Positions 7,600-16,470 of a DNA stretch of 64,000 nucleotides are shown here, in pieces. Under the pieces are notes generated by a model. The model worked only from the letters and a program-made list of their open reading frames with translations. It was not told where the DNA came from and made no database searches. The stretch is from SIG603 sp963589785 (GTDB taxonomy: Bacteria; Bacillota; Clostridia; Oscillospirales; Acutalibacteraceae), in contig CAVAMJ010000010.1 of the NCBI GenBank assembly GCA_963589785.1, forward strand, positions 23,907 to 87,906. Reading direction: 5' to 3'. Made by a program: the position numbers and the translations under genes. Each line of letters begins with the position of its first letter. The first letter of the stretch is position 1.

Positions 7600-7608
7600 T
7601 ATTTTTTT

Positions 7609-8145
7609 ATGTCAGACACCAAAAAACTCTTGTCCGTCACAAACCTTTCCATCCTCGCAATGCTCATTGCACTTGAAATCGTACTGAAAACCTATCTCCA
7701 GGTTTCTTTCTGGAACCTTAGATTCGGTTTTGGCTTCTTGCCTATCGCAATAGCCGCAAGACGCTACGGTGCTCCTCATGCGGCAATCGTTGCGGCACTG
7801 GGCGATATAGTCGGTTACTGGCTCGTTACGTTCAGTCTCGGTGCGTATAACCCGCTTCTCACGATAACCTATGCTTTGACGGCGGTCATCACGGCACTTT
7901 TTATTCACAAGAAGTGCAGCATAAAGAGAATTGTCTCTTATGTCCTCATCAACAATATCGTGTTTACTATTTTCGTGAATACATATTGCCTTTACATGCT
8001 CTACCACGATTTCTACCAAATGACTTACGCTCAGATGCTTGTAATGCGACTCCCGCAGGCAGTTATCATGGCTATTATCGAGTGCATAACCATGTGCCTC
8101 ATCTACAAAAAGGCTGATAATGTTATAACAAGAGATTTCAGGTAA
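7609..8145 (+). CDS. folT: Folate ECF transporter S component
   Basis: The 178-residue protein has about six hydrophobic segments. It carries the N-terminal S-component signature with Arg/Gly-rich RFGFGFLPIAIAARRYG and the GDIVGYWL segment typical of folate-type (FolT) energy-coupling-factor substrate-binding subunits. It captures folate outside the membrane and needs the shared EcfA/EcfA'/EcfT module, which is not in this window. ATG 7609 follows AAGGAGG by 9 nt. The THF riboswitch directly upstream strongly supports folate as substrate. It is a single-gene unit closed by a terminator. Confidence 0.92.
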   Translation: MSDTKKLLSVTNLSILAMLIALEIVLKTYLQVSFWNLRFGFGFLPIAIAARRYGAPHAAIVAALGDIVGYWLVTFSLGAYNPLLTITYALTAVITALFIHKKCSIKRIVSYVLINNIVFTIFVNTYCLYMLYHDFYQMTYAQMLVMRLPQAVIMAIIECITMCLIYKKADNVITRDFR

Positions 8146-8152
8146 ATTCCTC

Positions 8153-8185
8153 GGCTTCGATTAATTCGGAGCCGTTTTCTTTTTG
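8153..8185 (+). terminator. Intrinsic terminator after folT
   Basis: An 8-bp stem, GGCTTCGA (8153-8160) with TCGGAGCC (8166-8173, one wobble pair), is followed by GTTTTCTTTTT. Confidence 0.85.
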
Positions 8186-8239
8186 TTCAAAATAGTTAAC
8201 ATAACAGAGAAAAATTCTTAAATCACTATATCTTTTTCC

Positions 8240-8268
8240 TTTACAATTTGTAATCACGGGTCTATAAT
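8240..8268 (+). promoter_or_regulatory. Sigma-A promoter of the VanW lipoprotein gene
   Basis: TTTACA (8240-8245), a 17-bp spacer and TATAAT (8263-8268). The predicted transcript start is near 8275, which rules out the in-frame ATG at 8277 as a normal start and favours 8313. Confidence 0.75.
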
Positions 8269-8312
8269 TATTAAGTATGGAAAAATACATTAGACTTGGA
8301 GATTTATATATA

Positions 8313-9881
8313 ATGAAAAGTAATTTTATGAAAAAAGCCATTGCCGCCGCAATGATTGCTGTTTGTGCCTTTTCCTTTGCGGCATGTTCTAACGCCGGCG
8401 GAGAAGAGGCTTCGGTATCGGGTGTCTCGAGTGTGGCTACTGTCAAAGCTACGGCAACACCTAAATCCTATACCTTCCCAAAGGGAAGTACTTACGGTGA
8501 ACTTGATATAAGCGGACTCACTCTTAATGATGCTATTTCTCAGGCTGAAAATTACTGCAAGGAACAGCTCAAGAAGATTACCGTAACCGTTACATTCAAT
8601 AATCAGAGCCTTGCAATTTCAGGAGACAGCGCCGAAATTGACACCAATAACGCAAAGACAGAGCTCACCAAGGTAAGCAAGACGAGCGAAAAGGCGGCTG
8701 TTGCTTGCGAGTACACTGTCAAGACAAATGACACCACAAAGAAAAAGCTTGAGGAATTCAGAGATTCAACGGAGATTAAGATGGAAAACGCTACCATCAC
8801 TTCGTTTAACTCTCAGACAGAGAAGTTCAAGTTTAAGGAAGGCTCTTCAGGGGAGAAGATAGACGTTGACAAGACTCTCACTCTTGTCGGCGATCAGTTC
8901 AACAAAAAGGCAAACGGTACCGTCAAGGCTGAGACAATCAAGACAGACCCTGAGGTAACCGTAGATATGCTCAATGAGAAGTATGGTCTCATTTCTTCTT
9001 ACTACACCATATCCACAAATACTGAGAACGGCAACCACAACATGGCTCTTGCCGCAGAGAAGATTAACGGCACTGTCTTACAGCCCGGCGAGCAGTTCTC
9101 ATTTAACGATGTTGTCGGTGACTCCACAACAGCAGAGAGCGGATTCCTTCCGGCAAACGGAATTGTCGGCGGCGTTCTCACACCTGTTTACGGCGGTGGA
9201 ATTTGCCAGACTTCTTCAACGCTTTACTTAGCTTGTCTTTATGCGGGACTTCAGATTGACTTCAGAGACTGCCACCAGATGCCGTCCTCTTATGTTCCGA
9301 TCGGACTTGACGCAACGGTAAGCTATCCTGACCTCGACTATAAATTTACAAATAACATGGACACCACCATTTATATTTGCGCCGGCATGGAGGACACCAC
9401 GCTCACGGTTAAGATTTACGGTGTTCAGCCGGACAGTTGGGATAACATAACAGTTGATTCATGGACAGAGGAAACTCTCTATCCCGATGACGGTGTTGTT
9501 TATGAGACAGACTACAGCCTCGCTCAAAATCAGGTTGAACTAAAGGCTTCCTATATGCTCGGCTACAAGGCAGAGGCTTCAAGAACCTTCTACAAGAACG
9601 GTGAAGCACTTTACACAGAGCAGCTTGGCGAGTCGGTTTATTCTCCAAGACAGACAACTTACAAGGTTGGCCCGAATACTGACACCTCACAAATTGTTGA
9701 CGGCGTTTATGTCGGTTCTGACGCTTACTCATACTCAGACGACACAACAGACAGCTATTCTGACAGCACAGAGAGCACCGACAGCTATGTCGACAGCGGC
9801 TCTGATGCGGAAATTCCGGCTGATGACACAACATATGACGACACTACCTATTATGATGATACAGGTTCTGACGGATACTGA
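8313..9881 (+). CDS. VanW-family lipoprotein
   Basis: The 522-residue exported protein has a lipoprotein signal (charged start, hydrophobic AAAMIAVCAFSF, lipobox FAAC), then a peptidoglycan-binding-4-like region (about 45-210). A VanW domain follows, with the characteristic QPGEQFSFNDVVG, GGVLTPVYGGGICQTSSTLY and S-SYVPIGLDATVSYPDLDYKF segments. The last 60 residues are low-complexity Asp/Ser/Tyr/Thr, probably wall-spanning or disordered. VanW proteins are linked to vancomycin-resistance clusters but are widespread without resistance, and their biochemical role is not established. It stands alone between its own promoter and a weak hairpin. ATG 8313 has GGAG 11 nt upstream. Confidence 0.88.
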   Translation: MKSNFMKKAIAAAMIAVCAFSFAACSNAGGEEASVSGVSSVATVKATATPKSYTFPKGSTYGELDISGLTLNDAISQAENYCKEQLKKITVTVTFNNQSLAISGDSAEIDTNNAKTELTKVSKTSEKAAVACEYTVKTNDTTKKKLEEFRDSTEIKMENATITSFNSQTEKFKFKEGSSGEKIDVDKTLTLVGDQFNKKANGTVKAETIKTDPEVTVDMLNEKYGLISSYYTISTNTENGNHNMALAAEKINGTVLQPGEQFSFNDVVGDSTTAESGFLPANGIVGGVLTPVYGGGICQTSSTLYLACLYAGLQIDFRDCHQMPSSYVPIGLDATVSYPDLDYKFTNNMDTTIYICAGMEDTTLTVKIYGVQPDSWDNITVDSWTEETLYPDDGVVYETDYSLAQNQVELKASYMLGYKAEASRTFYKNGEALYTEQLGESVYSPRQTTYKVGPNTDTSQIVDGVYVGSDAYSYSDDTTDSYSDSTESTDSYVDSGSDAEIPADDTTYDDTTYYDDTGSDGY

Positions 9882-9931
9882 TAATTAAGTAATAGGCTAA
9901 TATTATTTTCTCTATTTTTCTGAAAGGGGAA

Positions 9932-9958
9932 GACCCGACATATAAATTATGCCGGGTC
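9932..9958 (+). promoter_or_regulatory. Hairpin upstream of nadE start (weak terminator or translation-control element)
   Basis: GACCCGACAT (9932-9941) pairs with ATGCCGGGTC (9949-9958) with one mismatch. A Shine-Dalgarno-like AAAGGGG (9923-9929) lies just before it and the likely start codon 9970 lies 11 nt after it, so folding could bring the two to normal distance. It could also simply end vanW transcription, though the T-run (ATTTATTTATT) is interrupted. Confidence 0.45.
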
Positions 9959-9969
9959 ATTTATTTATT

Positions 9970-11880
9970 ATGAAGGACGGATTCGTAAGACTGGCGGCGG
10001 CTGTGCCAAGCGTAAAGGTTGCCGACCCTGTTTACAACAAGGAAGAAATCAAAAAAATGATTTTCGAGGCTGCTGAAAATAAAGCGGCGGCGATTATTTT
10101 TCCGGAGCTCGCCGTCACAGGCTACACCTGCGGAGATCTTTTCAAGGACAGAACTCTTCAGGGAAAGGCACAGGAGTGCTTAAGAGAGCTTATCGAGGAG
10201 ACAAGCGACTGCGATATTTTGGTAGGAGTCGGAATGCCCGTGCCGTACATGGGTGCGCTTTACAACTGCATTGCCGTCTTTAAGTCGGGCGAGCTTTTGG
10301 GTCTTCCCGCAAAGAAAAATATTCCGAATTATTCCGAGTTCTACGAGATGAGACACTTCACTCCCGCTAACGGAACAGTCGTGATAAATTTCTGCGGCTT
10401 TGAAGTTCCTATGGGCGAGAATATTATTTTCTCATGCGTGAATAATCCTGATTTTTGTGTTGGATTTGAGGTCTGCGAGGATGTCTGGATAGCATCTCCG
10501 CCAAGCACATCGCTTGCGACTGCGGGAGCAACCGTAATTATGAACGCATCCTGTTCTGATGAGATAATCGGTAAAGCCGACTATCGCCGAATGATGATAG
10601 GTGCTTTCTCGGGAAGACTTCTTTCCGCTTATGTCTACACGGATTCCGGCTTCGGTGAGTCAACTCAGGACATGGTCTTTGCCGGTCATCGCTTGATTGC
10701 AGAGAACGGCTCTATTGTGAGTGAGAGCGAGCTTTTCTCCTCCGGTATAAGCTACGGTGATGTTGATGTTCAAAAGCTTGTTCAGGAAAGAAGAAGAATG
10801 AACACATGGAATGACGACCTAAGCGAGAACAACACCTATGTCTCATTTGACTATGAGGAAGAAACCTTCGAGGACTTCGAGACAAACAGATTTATCGATC
10901 CAAGACCGTTCGTCCCAAGCAATACTCAAGCTCTTTCCACGAGATGCAAAACTATTTTACAGCTTCAGTACACAGGTCTTGCAACAAGACTTAAGCATAT
11001 AAATGCAAAGACTGCCGTAGTCGGACTTTCGGGCGGACTTGATTCAACCCTTGCACTGCTTGTTATGGTGAATGCTTTCGATTCCCTTGGACTTGACCGT
11101 GACGGAATTAAAGCGGTGTCGATGCCTTGCTTCGGCACAACGGGAAGAACAAAATCTAACGCTCAAACCCTTGCGGAGGCACTGGGAGTCAATTTCAGAG
11201 AAATTCCGATTCAGGCGGCTGTTAATCAGCATTTTGCCGATATAGGTCATGATCCCAAAAAGCTTGACGTAACATACGAGAATTCTCAGGCAAGAGAAAG
11301 AACTCAGCTTCTCATGGATATTGCCAACAAGGAAAACGGTATCGTAGTCGGTACGGGAGACCTCTCAGAGCTTGCTCTCGGCTGGGCTACCTACAACGGC
11401 GACCACATGTCGATGTATGCCGTGAATTCCTCGATACCAAAGACTCTTGTTCGTCATCTCGTTAAATATGCGGCTGACACAAACGAGAAAATCAAGGATG
11501 TTCTCTATGATATTCTCGATACTCCCGTAAGTCCCGAGCTTTTGCCGCCGAAGGACGGAGAGATTTCCCAGAAAACAGAGGATTTGGTGGGCCCTTATGA
11601 GCTTCACGATTTCTTCCTTTACAATATGCTCAGATTCGGCTTCACACCCGATAAAATTTACCGCATGGCATTAAAGGCTTTTGACGGCGCTTATGATGAA
11701 GAGACAATCAAAAAGTGGCTGAAAACATTCTATAGAAGATTTTTCACCCAGCAGTTCAAGCGTTCATGCTTGCCTGACGGGCCAAAGGTTGGTTCTGTCA
11801 CACTTTCTCCTCGTGGAGATTTCAGAATGCCGTCGGATGCTTCATCGAGAATTTGGCTCGAGGTTATAGAAGAACTTTGA
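9970..11880 (+). CDS. nadE: Glutamine-dependent NAD+ synthetase
   Basis: The 636-residue two-domain enzyme makes NAD+ from deamido-NAD+, ATP and glutamine. The N-terminal nitrilase-type amidase (residues 1-270) carries the catalytic Glu in FPELAVTGY, a Lys in LPAKKNIPNY and the Cys in FEVCEDVW. The C-terminal ATP-pyrophosphatase domain has SGGLDSTLAL and the later GTGDLSELALGW. The start at 9970 (MKDGFVRLAAAVP) fits the usual N terminus of long NadE; an ATG 21 bp upstream lies inside a hairpin and would add a non-conserved extension. It leads a five-gene operon ending with cinA, another NAD-cycle enzyme. Confidence 0.95.
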   Translation: MKDGFVRLAAAVPSVKVADPVYNKEEIKKMIFEAAENKAAAIIFPELAVTGYTCGDLFKDRTLQGKAQECLRELIEETSDCDILVGVGMPVPYMGALYNCIAVFKSGELLGLPAKKNIPNYSEFYEMRHFTPANGTVVINFCGFEVPMGENIIFSCVNNPDFCVGFEVCEDVWIASPPSTSLATAGATVIMNASCSDEIIGKADYRRMMIGAFSGRLLSAYVYTDSGFGESTQDMVFAGHRLIAENGSIVSESELFSSGISYGDVDVQKLVQERRRMNTWNDDLSENNTYVSFDYEEETFEDFETNRFIDPRPFVPSNTQALSTRCKTILQLQYTGLATRLKHINAKTAVVGLSGGLDSTLALLVMVNAFDSLGLDRDGIKAVSMPCFGTTGRTKSNAQTLAEALGVNFREIPIQAAVNQHFADIGHDPKKLDVTYENSQARERTQLLMDIANKENGIVVGTGDLSELALGWATYNGDHMSMYAVNSSIPKTLVRHLVKYAADTNEKIKDVLYDILDTPVSPELLPPKDGEISQKTEDLVGPYELHDFFLYNMLRFGFTPDKIYRMALKAFDGAYDEETIKKWLKTFYRRFFTQQFKRSCLPDGPKVGSVTLSPRGDFRMPSDASSRIWLEVIEEL

Positions 11881-11898
11881 TAAGGACAGGTGAACGGT

Positions 11899-12843
11899 AT
11901 GAGAGTTTTATCATGTATTCCCGCAACAGAAGAAGAAAATAAAATGATTGCTTCGGCAGTCCCGGAATATGAATATATCTTTGACGAAAAGCCGTCTCAG
12001 GAAGTGATGGAGTCAGCCGATATTATCCTTGGTTGTCCGAGTCCTAAAATGCTGCCTACTTGCACAAGCCTCAAGTGGCTTCAGACAATCTCTGCGGGAG
12101 TGGACGCTTATGTGAAATCACTTCCAAGCGGAGTGCTTCTCACAAACGCAACTGGCGGTTACGGCCTTGCCATTGCAGAGCACATGCTCGGAATGTACCT
12201 TTCTCTCATAAAGAAGCTTAACGGCTATCAGGAGCTTCAGAGAGCGCACGAATGGGGCGACCTCGGCGATGTTAAATCGGTTTGGGGCTCGACTGTTCTC
12301 GTTGTCGGTATGGGAGACATAGGCACGGAGTTTGCAAAGCTTTGCAAGGCTATGGGCGCATATGTTATCGGTGTGAGAAGAACCGACTTAACGCCGTCTG
12401 AATATGCCGATGAAATTCATCTGAACGAGGATCTTGATGAGCTTTTGGGAAGAGCGGACTGCGTTGCTGTTTCACTTCCCGGTACAAAGGAAACGGCAAA
12501 TATGTTCACCAAGGACAGATTTGAGAAGATGAAAAACACCGCTGTTTTCATCAATGTCGGACGAGGCTCGATAGTTGATCAGGATGCACTTACAGATGCA
12601 CTCAACAGCGGAGAGATTTTCGGTGCGGGACTTGACGTTGTGACACCTGAGCCACTGCCGAGCGACAATGCACTTTGGTCGGCTAAGAACGTGATAATCA
12701 CTCCTCATGTTTCCGGCGGATTCCATTTGACGGAAACCAAAAGCCGCATACTCGGTATTGCGACAGAAAATCTTAAGCGTTACCATGACGGTAAGCCGCT
12801 TAAAAATATAGTAGATTTTAGCACAGGATACAGAAAATTATAA
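11899..12843 (+). CDS. D-isomer-specific 2-hydroxyacid dehydrogenase
   Basis: The 314-residue NAD-dependent dehydrogenase has the Rossmann motif VVGMGDIGTEFAK and the catalytic triad context: Arg in NVGRGSIVD, Glu in VTPEPLPSD, His in ITPHVSGG. The substrate cannot be read from sequence; the family includes glyoxylate/hydroxypyruvate reductases, SerA and D-lactate dehydrogenases. No ACT domain is present, so it is not a standard SerA. ATG 11899 has AAGGACAGG at the right distance; a GTG nine bases earlier is less favoured. Its stop overlaps the start of the cysteine desulfurase gene by one base, which indicates translational coupling. Confidence 0.88.
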   Translation: MRVLSCIPATEEENKMIASAVPEYEYIFDEKPSQEVMESADIILGCPSPKMLPTCTSLKWLQTISAGVDAYVKSLPSGVLLTNATGGYGLAIAEHMLGMYLSLIKKLNGYQELQRAHEWGDLGDVKSVWGSTVLVVGMGDIGTEFAKLCKAMGAYVIGVRRTDLTPSEYADEIHLNEDLDELLGRADCVAVSLPGTKETANMFTKDRFEKMKNTAVFINVGRGSIVDQDALTDALNSGEIFGAGLDVVTPEPLPSDNALWSAKNVIITPHVSGGFHLTETKSRILGIATENLKRYHDGKPLKNIVDFSTGYRKL

Positions 12844-13970
12844 TGATATACTTTGACAATTCCGCTACGACAAAGGTCTGTAAGGAGGCTTTGGACAAAG
12901 CCTGTTACATGATGAGTGAGTGCTGGGGAAATCCCTCGTCACTGCACTCTGTCGGTTTTGAGGCGGAGAAGGAAATTACAAAAGCAAGAGATATAATAGC
13001 TAAAAAGCTCGGCTGTGAGGAAAGTGAGATTTATTTCACCTCAGGCGGAACAGAGGCGAATAATCTTGCTGTTCTCGGCGGTGCAGACGCAAGAAAGCGC
13101 CGCGGAAACAGAATAGTCACAACGGCAATCGAGCACCCGTCCGTTCTGAAAGCGGCTGAGGAGCTCGAAAAGCAGGGCTTCGAGGTGATTTACCTAAAGC
13201 CCGATGAGAGTGGACAAATCCCCGATTCAGCGATTTACGGCGCAATCAACGAAAAAACAATACTCGTCAGCATGATGGCTGTTAACAACGAGACGGGAGT
13301 TATGCTTCCGCTTGCTACAGTCTCAAATGCGATTAAGCGTGCGAACGCACCCGCATTTTTCCATGTGGACGATGTTCAGGGCTTCGGAAAGATAAAAATT
13401 AATCTCAAGAAGCTCGGTATAGATATGATGACGATAAGCGGACACAAGGTTCACGCTCCAAAGGGAGTGGGCGCTATCTTTATCTCTAAGAAAGCAAGAG
13501 TGAACCCAAGAGCGTTCGGCGGCAGTCAGCAGAAACAGATTAGACCGGGCACAGAGCCAGTCCCCGCAATTTGTGCGTTCGGCGAGGCTGTCAGAGTTTT
13601 GCCGGACGAGAGAGAAGAGCTCGCTTTAGTCACAGAGATAAGGGACAGACTTTTGAGTGGACTTAAGGAAATGCCCGACGTCGTACTTAATTCCCGTGAA
13701 GACGCTCTGCCGTATATACTCAATTTCTCATGCGGCAGCGTAAGAAGTGAGACCATGCTTCATTACTTGAGTGAAAGAGGTATTTTCGTTTCTTCCGGTT
13801 CAGCCTGTTCAAAGGCAAAGCCTAGCCATGTTTTGGAGGCTCTCGGTTACTCAAGCGACAGAATAGATTCCTCGATAAGAGTAAGCTTTTCACGCTACAA
13901 CTCACCCGAGGAAGCAGACGAATTTTTGAAAGCACTGCGAGAGGGACTTGATTCTCTCGCTCACAGATAG
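12843..13970 (+). CDS. Cysteine desulfurase (IscS/NifS class), likely the ThiI partner
   Basis: The 375-residue PLP enzyme converts cysteine to alanine and an enzyme-bound persulfide. Motifs: YFDNSATTKV at the N terminus, FTSGGTEANN, PLP-lysine in SGHKVHAPKG (Lys202), and the persulfide cysteine in SSGSACSKAKPSH (Cys322). The gene overlaps the preceding gene by one base and is followed 8 bp later by thiI. No iscU, iscR or suf genes are nearby. By analogy to the NifZ-ThiI pair of Bacillus, this copy is probably dedicated to tRNA 4-thiouridine (and perhaps thiamine) synthesis rather than general Fe-S assembly. Confidence 0.92.
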   Translation: MIYFDNSATTKVCKEALDKACYMMSECWGNPSSLHSVGFEAEKEITKARDIIAKKLGCEESEIYFTSGGTEANNLAVLGGADARKRRGNRIVTTAIEHPSVLKAAEELEKQGFEVIYLKPDESGQIPDSAIYGAINEKTILVSMMAVNNETGVMLPLATVSNAIKRANAPAFFHVDDVQGFGKIKINLKKLGIDMMTISGHKVHAPKGVGAIFISKKARVNPRAFGGSQQKQIRPGTEPVPAICAFGEAVRVLPDEREELALVTEIRDRLLSGLKEMPDVVLNSREDALPYILNFSCGSVRSETMLHYLSERGIFVSSGSACSKAKPSHVLEALGYSSDRIDSSIRVSFSRYNSPEEADEFLKALREGLDSLAHR

Positions 13971-13978
13971 GAGAAAAA

Positions 13979-15157
13979 ATGCAGGAAGTTATTTTATTAA
14001 AGCTTGGAGAGATTGTTCTCAAGGGTCAGAACAGAAGATCTTTTGAGGAGACTCTTCTCAAGAACATCAGGAGAAGAATTGCCCCAAAGGGTGAATATCA
14101 GATAAGCATCGCTCAGTCGACAATTTATGTCGAGCCGATGAGAGATGACTGCGACCTTGACGAAGCGGAAGACGCAATTTCAAAGGTATTCGGTGTTGTC
14201 GCATATTCGAGAGCATGCATTGTACCGAAGGATTTAGCAGAAATCCAGAAGGCGGCAGTGGAGTATCTCGCAGACGAGCTCAATGCGGCTCGAGTTTTCA
14301 AGGTTGAGAGCAAGCGTGCCGATAAGAAGTTCCCGTATAAGTCACCTGAAATCTCGAATGAAGTCGGTGGTTACATTCTCGAGAACTATCCTCACATTGC
14401 CGTTGATGTTCATAATCCCGATGTCACAGTTCGTGTTGAGATAAGAGAAAAGGGCGCTTATATTCATTCTGATCCAAAGCCGGGCGCAGGTGGAATTCCT
14501 GTCGGAACAGGCGGAAAAGCATCCATTCTCATTAGCGGCGGTATCGACAGCCCCGTAGCGGCTTGGATGATGGCAAGAAGAGGCGTAGAGCTCACAGCTA
14601 TCCACTTTGCAAGCCCGCCATATACCTCCGAGAGAGCGCAGGACAAGGTCGAGAGATTATTAAAGAAAGTAAGCGAATATGCCGGAAGAATTCCTATGTA
14701 TATCGTAAACTTCACAGAAATTCAGGAGCATATCAGAGACTATTGCCCTGAGGAACTCTCTACCGTCATCATGAGAAGATTTATGATGAGAGTTGCTGAG
14801 AGAATTTCAAGAGAAGAGCAGTGCCACGCAATCATCACAGGCGAGAGCTTAGGTCAGGTCGCTTCGCAGACCATGCAGGCAATCGAGTGCACGGACGCTT
14901 GTGCAAATCTTCCTGTGTTCAGACCGCTTATCGGTACGGATAAATCCGAGATAGTCAAGACTGCTCAGAGAATAGGCACATTTGATATTTCAATCGAGCC
15001 GTTTGAGGACTGCTGTACCGTATTCACACCGAGACACCCAAGAACCAAGCCGACAGTCAAGCTTCTCATGGGTGCTGAGAAAAATCTTGATGTAGACGGA
15101 CTTGTCGAGAGATGCATGCAGAGCCTTGAGCGTAAGTTTATCGATTACAGGAGGTAA
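13979..15157 (+). CDS. thiI: tRNA 4-thiouridine synthase ThiI
   Basis: The 392-residue protein has an N-terminal ferredoxin-like region, a THUMP tRNA-binding domain (about 60-165) and a PP-loop AMP-generating domain with ISGGIDSPVAAW (near residue 185). It lacks the C-terminal rhodanese domain of the E. coli enzyme, as expected for Gram-positive forms that take sulfur directly from a partner cysteine desulfurase; that partner is encoded immediately upstream. Cysteines in the catalytic domain (for example EDCCTVF) may carry the sulfur. It modifies U8 of tRNA in the cytosol. GGAGAAAAA precedes ATG 13979. Confidence 0.95.
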   Translation: MQEVILLKLGEIVLKGQNRRSFEETLLKNIRRRIAPKGEYQISIAQSTIYVEPMRDDCDLDEAEDAISKVFGVVAYSRACIVPKDLAEIQKAAVEYLADELNAARVFKVESKRADKKFPYKSPEISNEVGGYILENYPHIAVDVHNPDVTVRVEIREKGAYIHSDPKPGAGGIPVGTGGKASILISGGIDSPVAAWMMARRGVELTAIHFASPPYTSERAQDKVERLLKKVSEYAGRIPMYIVNFTEIQEHIRDYCPEELSTVIMRRFMMRVAERISREEQCHAIITGESLGQVASQTMQAIECTDACANLPVFRPLIGTDKSEIVKTAQRIGTFDISIEPFEDCCTVFTPRHPRTKPTVKLLMGAEKNLDVDGLVERCMQSLERKFIDYRR

Positions 15158-15160
15158 GTT

Positions 15161-16417
15161 ATGACCTGCGAGATTATTTCAGTCGGTACAGAGCTTTTGC
15201 TCGGTAAGGTTGTGAACACTGATACCACGATTATCGCAAAGGAGCTCTCGGGAATAGGAATAGATTTGCTCTATGCCGCAACAGTCGGCGATAATCCCGA
15301 GAGACTAAAGAAAGCGGTTGAGGATGCACTCGAGCGAAGTGATATTCTCATCACAACGGGCGGTCTTGGACCTACGGCTGACGACTTAACAAAGGAAACA
15401 GTAGCGGCGGCTTCGGGAAAGAAGCTTCAATTTCACCAGGAGTCCTATGACAGATTGGTGGCTCAGTTCCCCGATAAGCCAATGAGCGAAAATATGGTCA
15501 AGCAGGTTTGGCTTCCTGAGGGCTGTGATGTTCTTTTAAACGATAACGGCACCGCACCCGGATGCGTATTCAAAACAGACAAGGGAAAGACCGTCATGAT
15601 GTTCCCCGGTCCTCCGTCAGAGCTTGAACCGATGCTCAAAAATTACGCAATACCGTATCTTTTGAGTGGCGATGAAGAAACAATCGTTTCGCATAACATT
15701 CATGTCTACGGCAAGGGCGAAGCTCCTGTTGCTATGATTATTTCCGACCTCATGGACGGAGTTAATCCCACAGTTGCACCGTATGCAAAAGAGGGAGAGA
15801 TGTTCGTCAGAGTTACGGCGAAGGCTCATAACGAGAAGCTTGCCGATGAGATGATTGCTCCGATTGTAGACGAGATTAAGTCAAGACTCGGAAACTGCGT
15901 TTACAGCGTTGATGTAGAGTCACTCGAGGAGCTTGTAGTCAAGGAACTTCTCGAAAAGGGAAAGACTCTTGCCACGGCTGAATCCTGTACGGGCGGACTT
16001 CTCGCAAAGAGGATCACCGATATTTCAGGCTCAAGCGCAGTCTTTGAAACAGGCTGTGTGACCTATGCGAACTCGACAAAAGAAAAGCTTCTCGGCGTAA
16101 AGCATGAGACTCTCGAGAAGTGGGGCGCTGTCAGCGAGCAGACCGCACGAGAGATGGCAGAGGGTGTAGTAAGACTTTCGGGTTCTGATATAGGCATCGG
16201 AATCACGGGAATTGCGGGTCCTGGCGGCGGCTCAGAGGAAAAGCCTGTCGGACTTATCTATATCGCACTTTCTGACGGTGAGAACACTTATGTTACTGCA
16301 AGAAAGCAGTTCGGCAGAAGAAAGAACCGTGAGTGGCACCGTTTCTGTGCCGCTTCACATGCACTTGATATGGTGAGAAGATACCTCGAGGGACTTCCTG
16401 TAGTTGAGGAAAATTAA
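15161..16417 (+). CDS. cinA: CinA: NMN amidohydrolase / competence-damage protein
   Basis: The 418-residue protein has an N-terminal MoCF-type domain (SVGTELLLGKVVNTD, TTGGLGPTADD) associated with ADP-ribose pyrophosphatase/COG1058 activity. Its C-terminal CinA domain (TAESCTGGLLAKRITDISG, GITGIAGPGGGSEEKPVG) deamidates nicotinamide mononucleotide. This would return NMN to the deamido route that ends in NadE, the first gene of the same operon, so the operon holds two steps of pyridine-nucleotide recycling. AGGAGGTAAGTT precedes the ATG and the gap to thiI is 3 bp. A competence role is historical and not implied here. Confidence 0.95.
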   Translation: MTCEIISVGTELLLGKVVNTDTTIIAKELSGIGIDLLYAATVGDNPERLKKAVEDALERSDILITTGGLGPTADDLTKETVAAASGKKLQFHQESYDRLVAQFPDKPMSENMVKQVWLPEGCDVLLNDNGTAPGCVFKTDKGKTVMMFPGPPSELEPMLKNYAIPYLLSGDEETIVSHNIHVYGKGEAPVAMIISDLMDGVNPTVAPYAKEGEMFVRVTAKAHNEKLADEMIAPIVDEIKSRLGNCVYSVDVESLEELVVKELLEKGKTLATAESCTGGLLAKRITDISGSSAVFETGCVTYANSTKEKLLGVKHETLEKWGAVSEQTAREMAEGVVRLSGSDIGIGITGIAGPGGGSEEKPVGLIYIALSDGENTYVTARKQFGRRKNREWHRFCAASHALDMVRRYLEGLPVVEEN

Positions 16418-16423
16418 AAAAAT

Positions 16424-16456
16424 TAAGCGTGACGATTTTTCGCCACGCTTTTTTGC
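16424..16456 (+). terminator. Intrinsic terminator of the nadE-cinA operon
   Basis: AAGCGTGACG (16424-16433) pairs with CGCCACGCTT (16441-16450) with one mismatch, followed by TTTTGC. It lies between convergent cinA and trmL. Confidence 0.8.
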
Positions 16457-16470
16457 TTTATTAGTTAATG

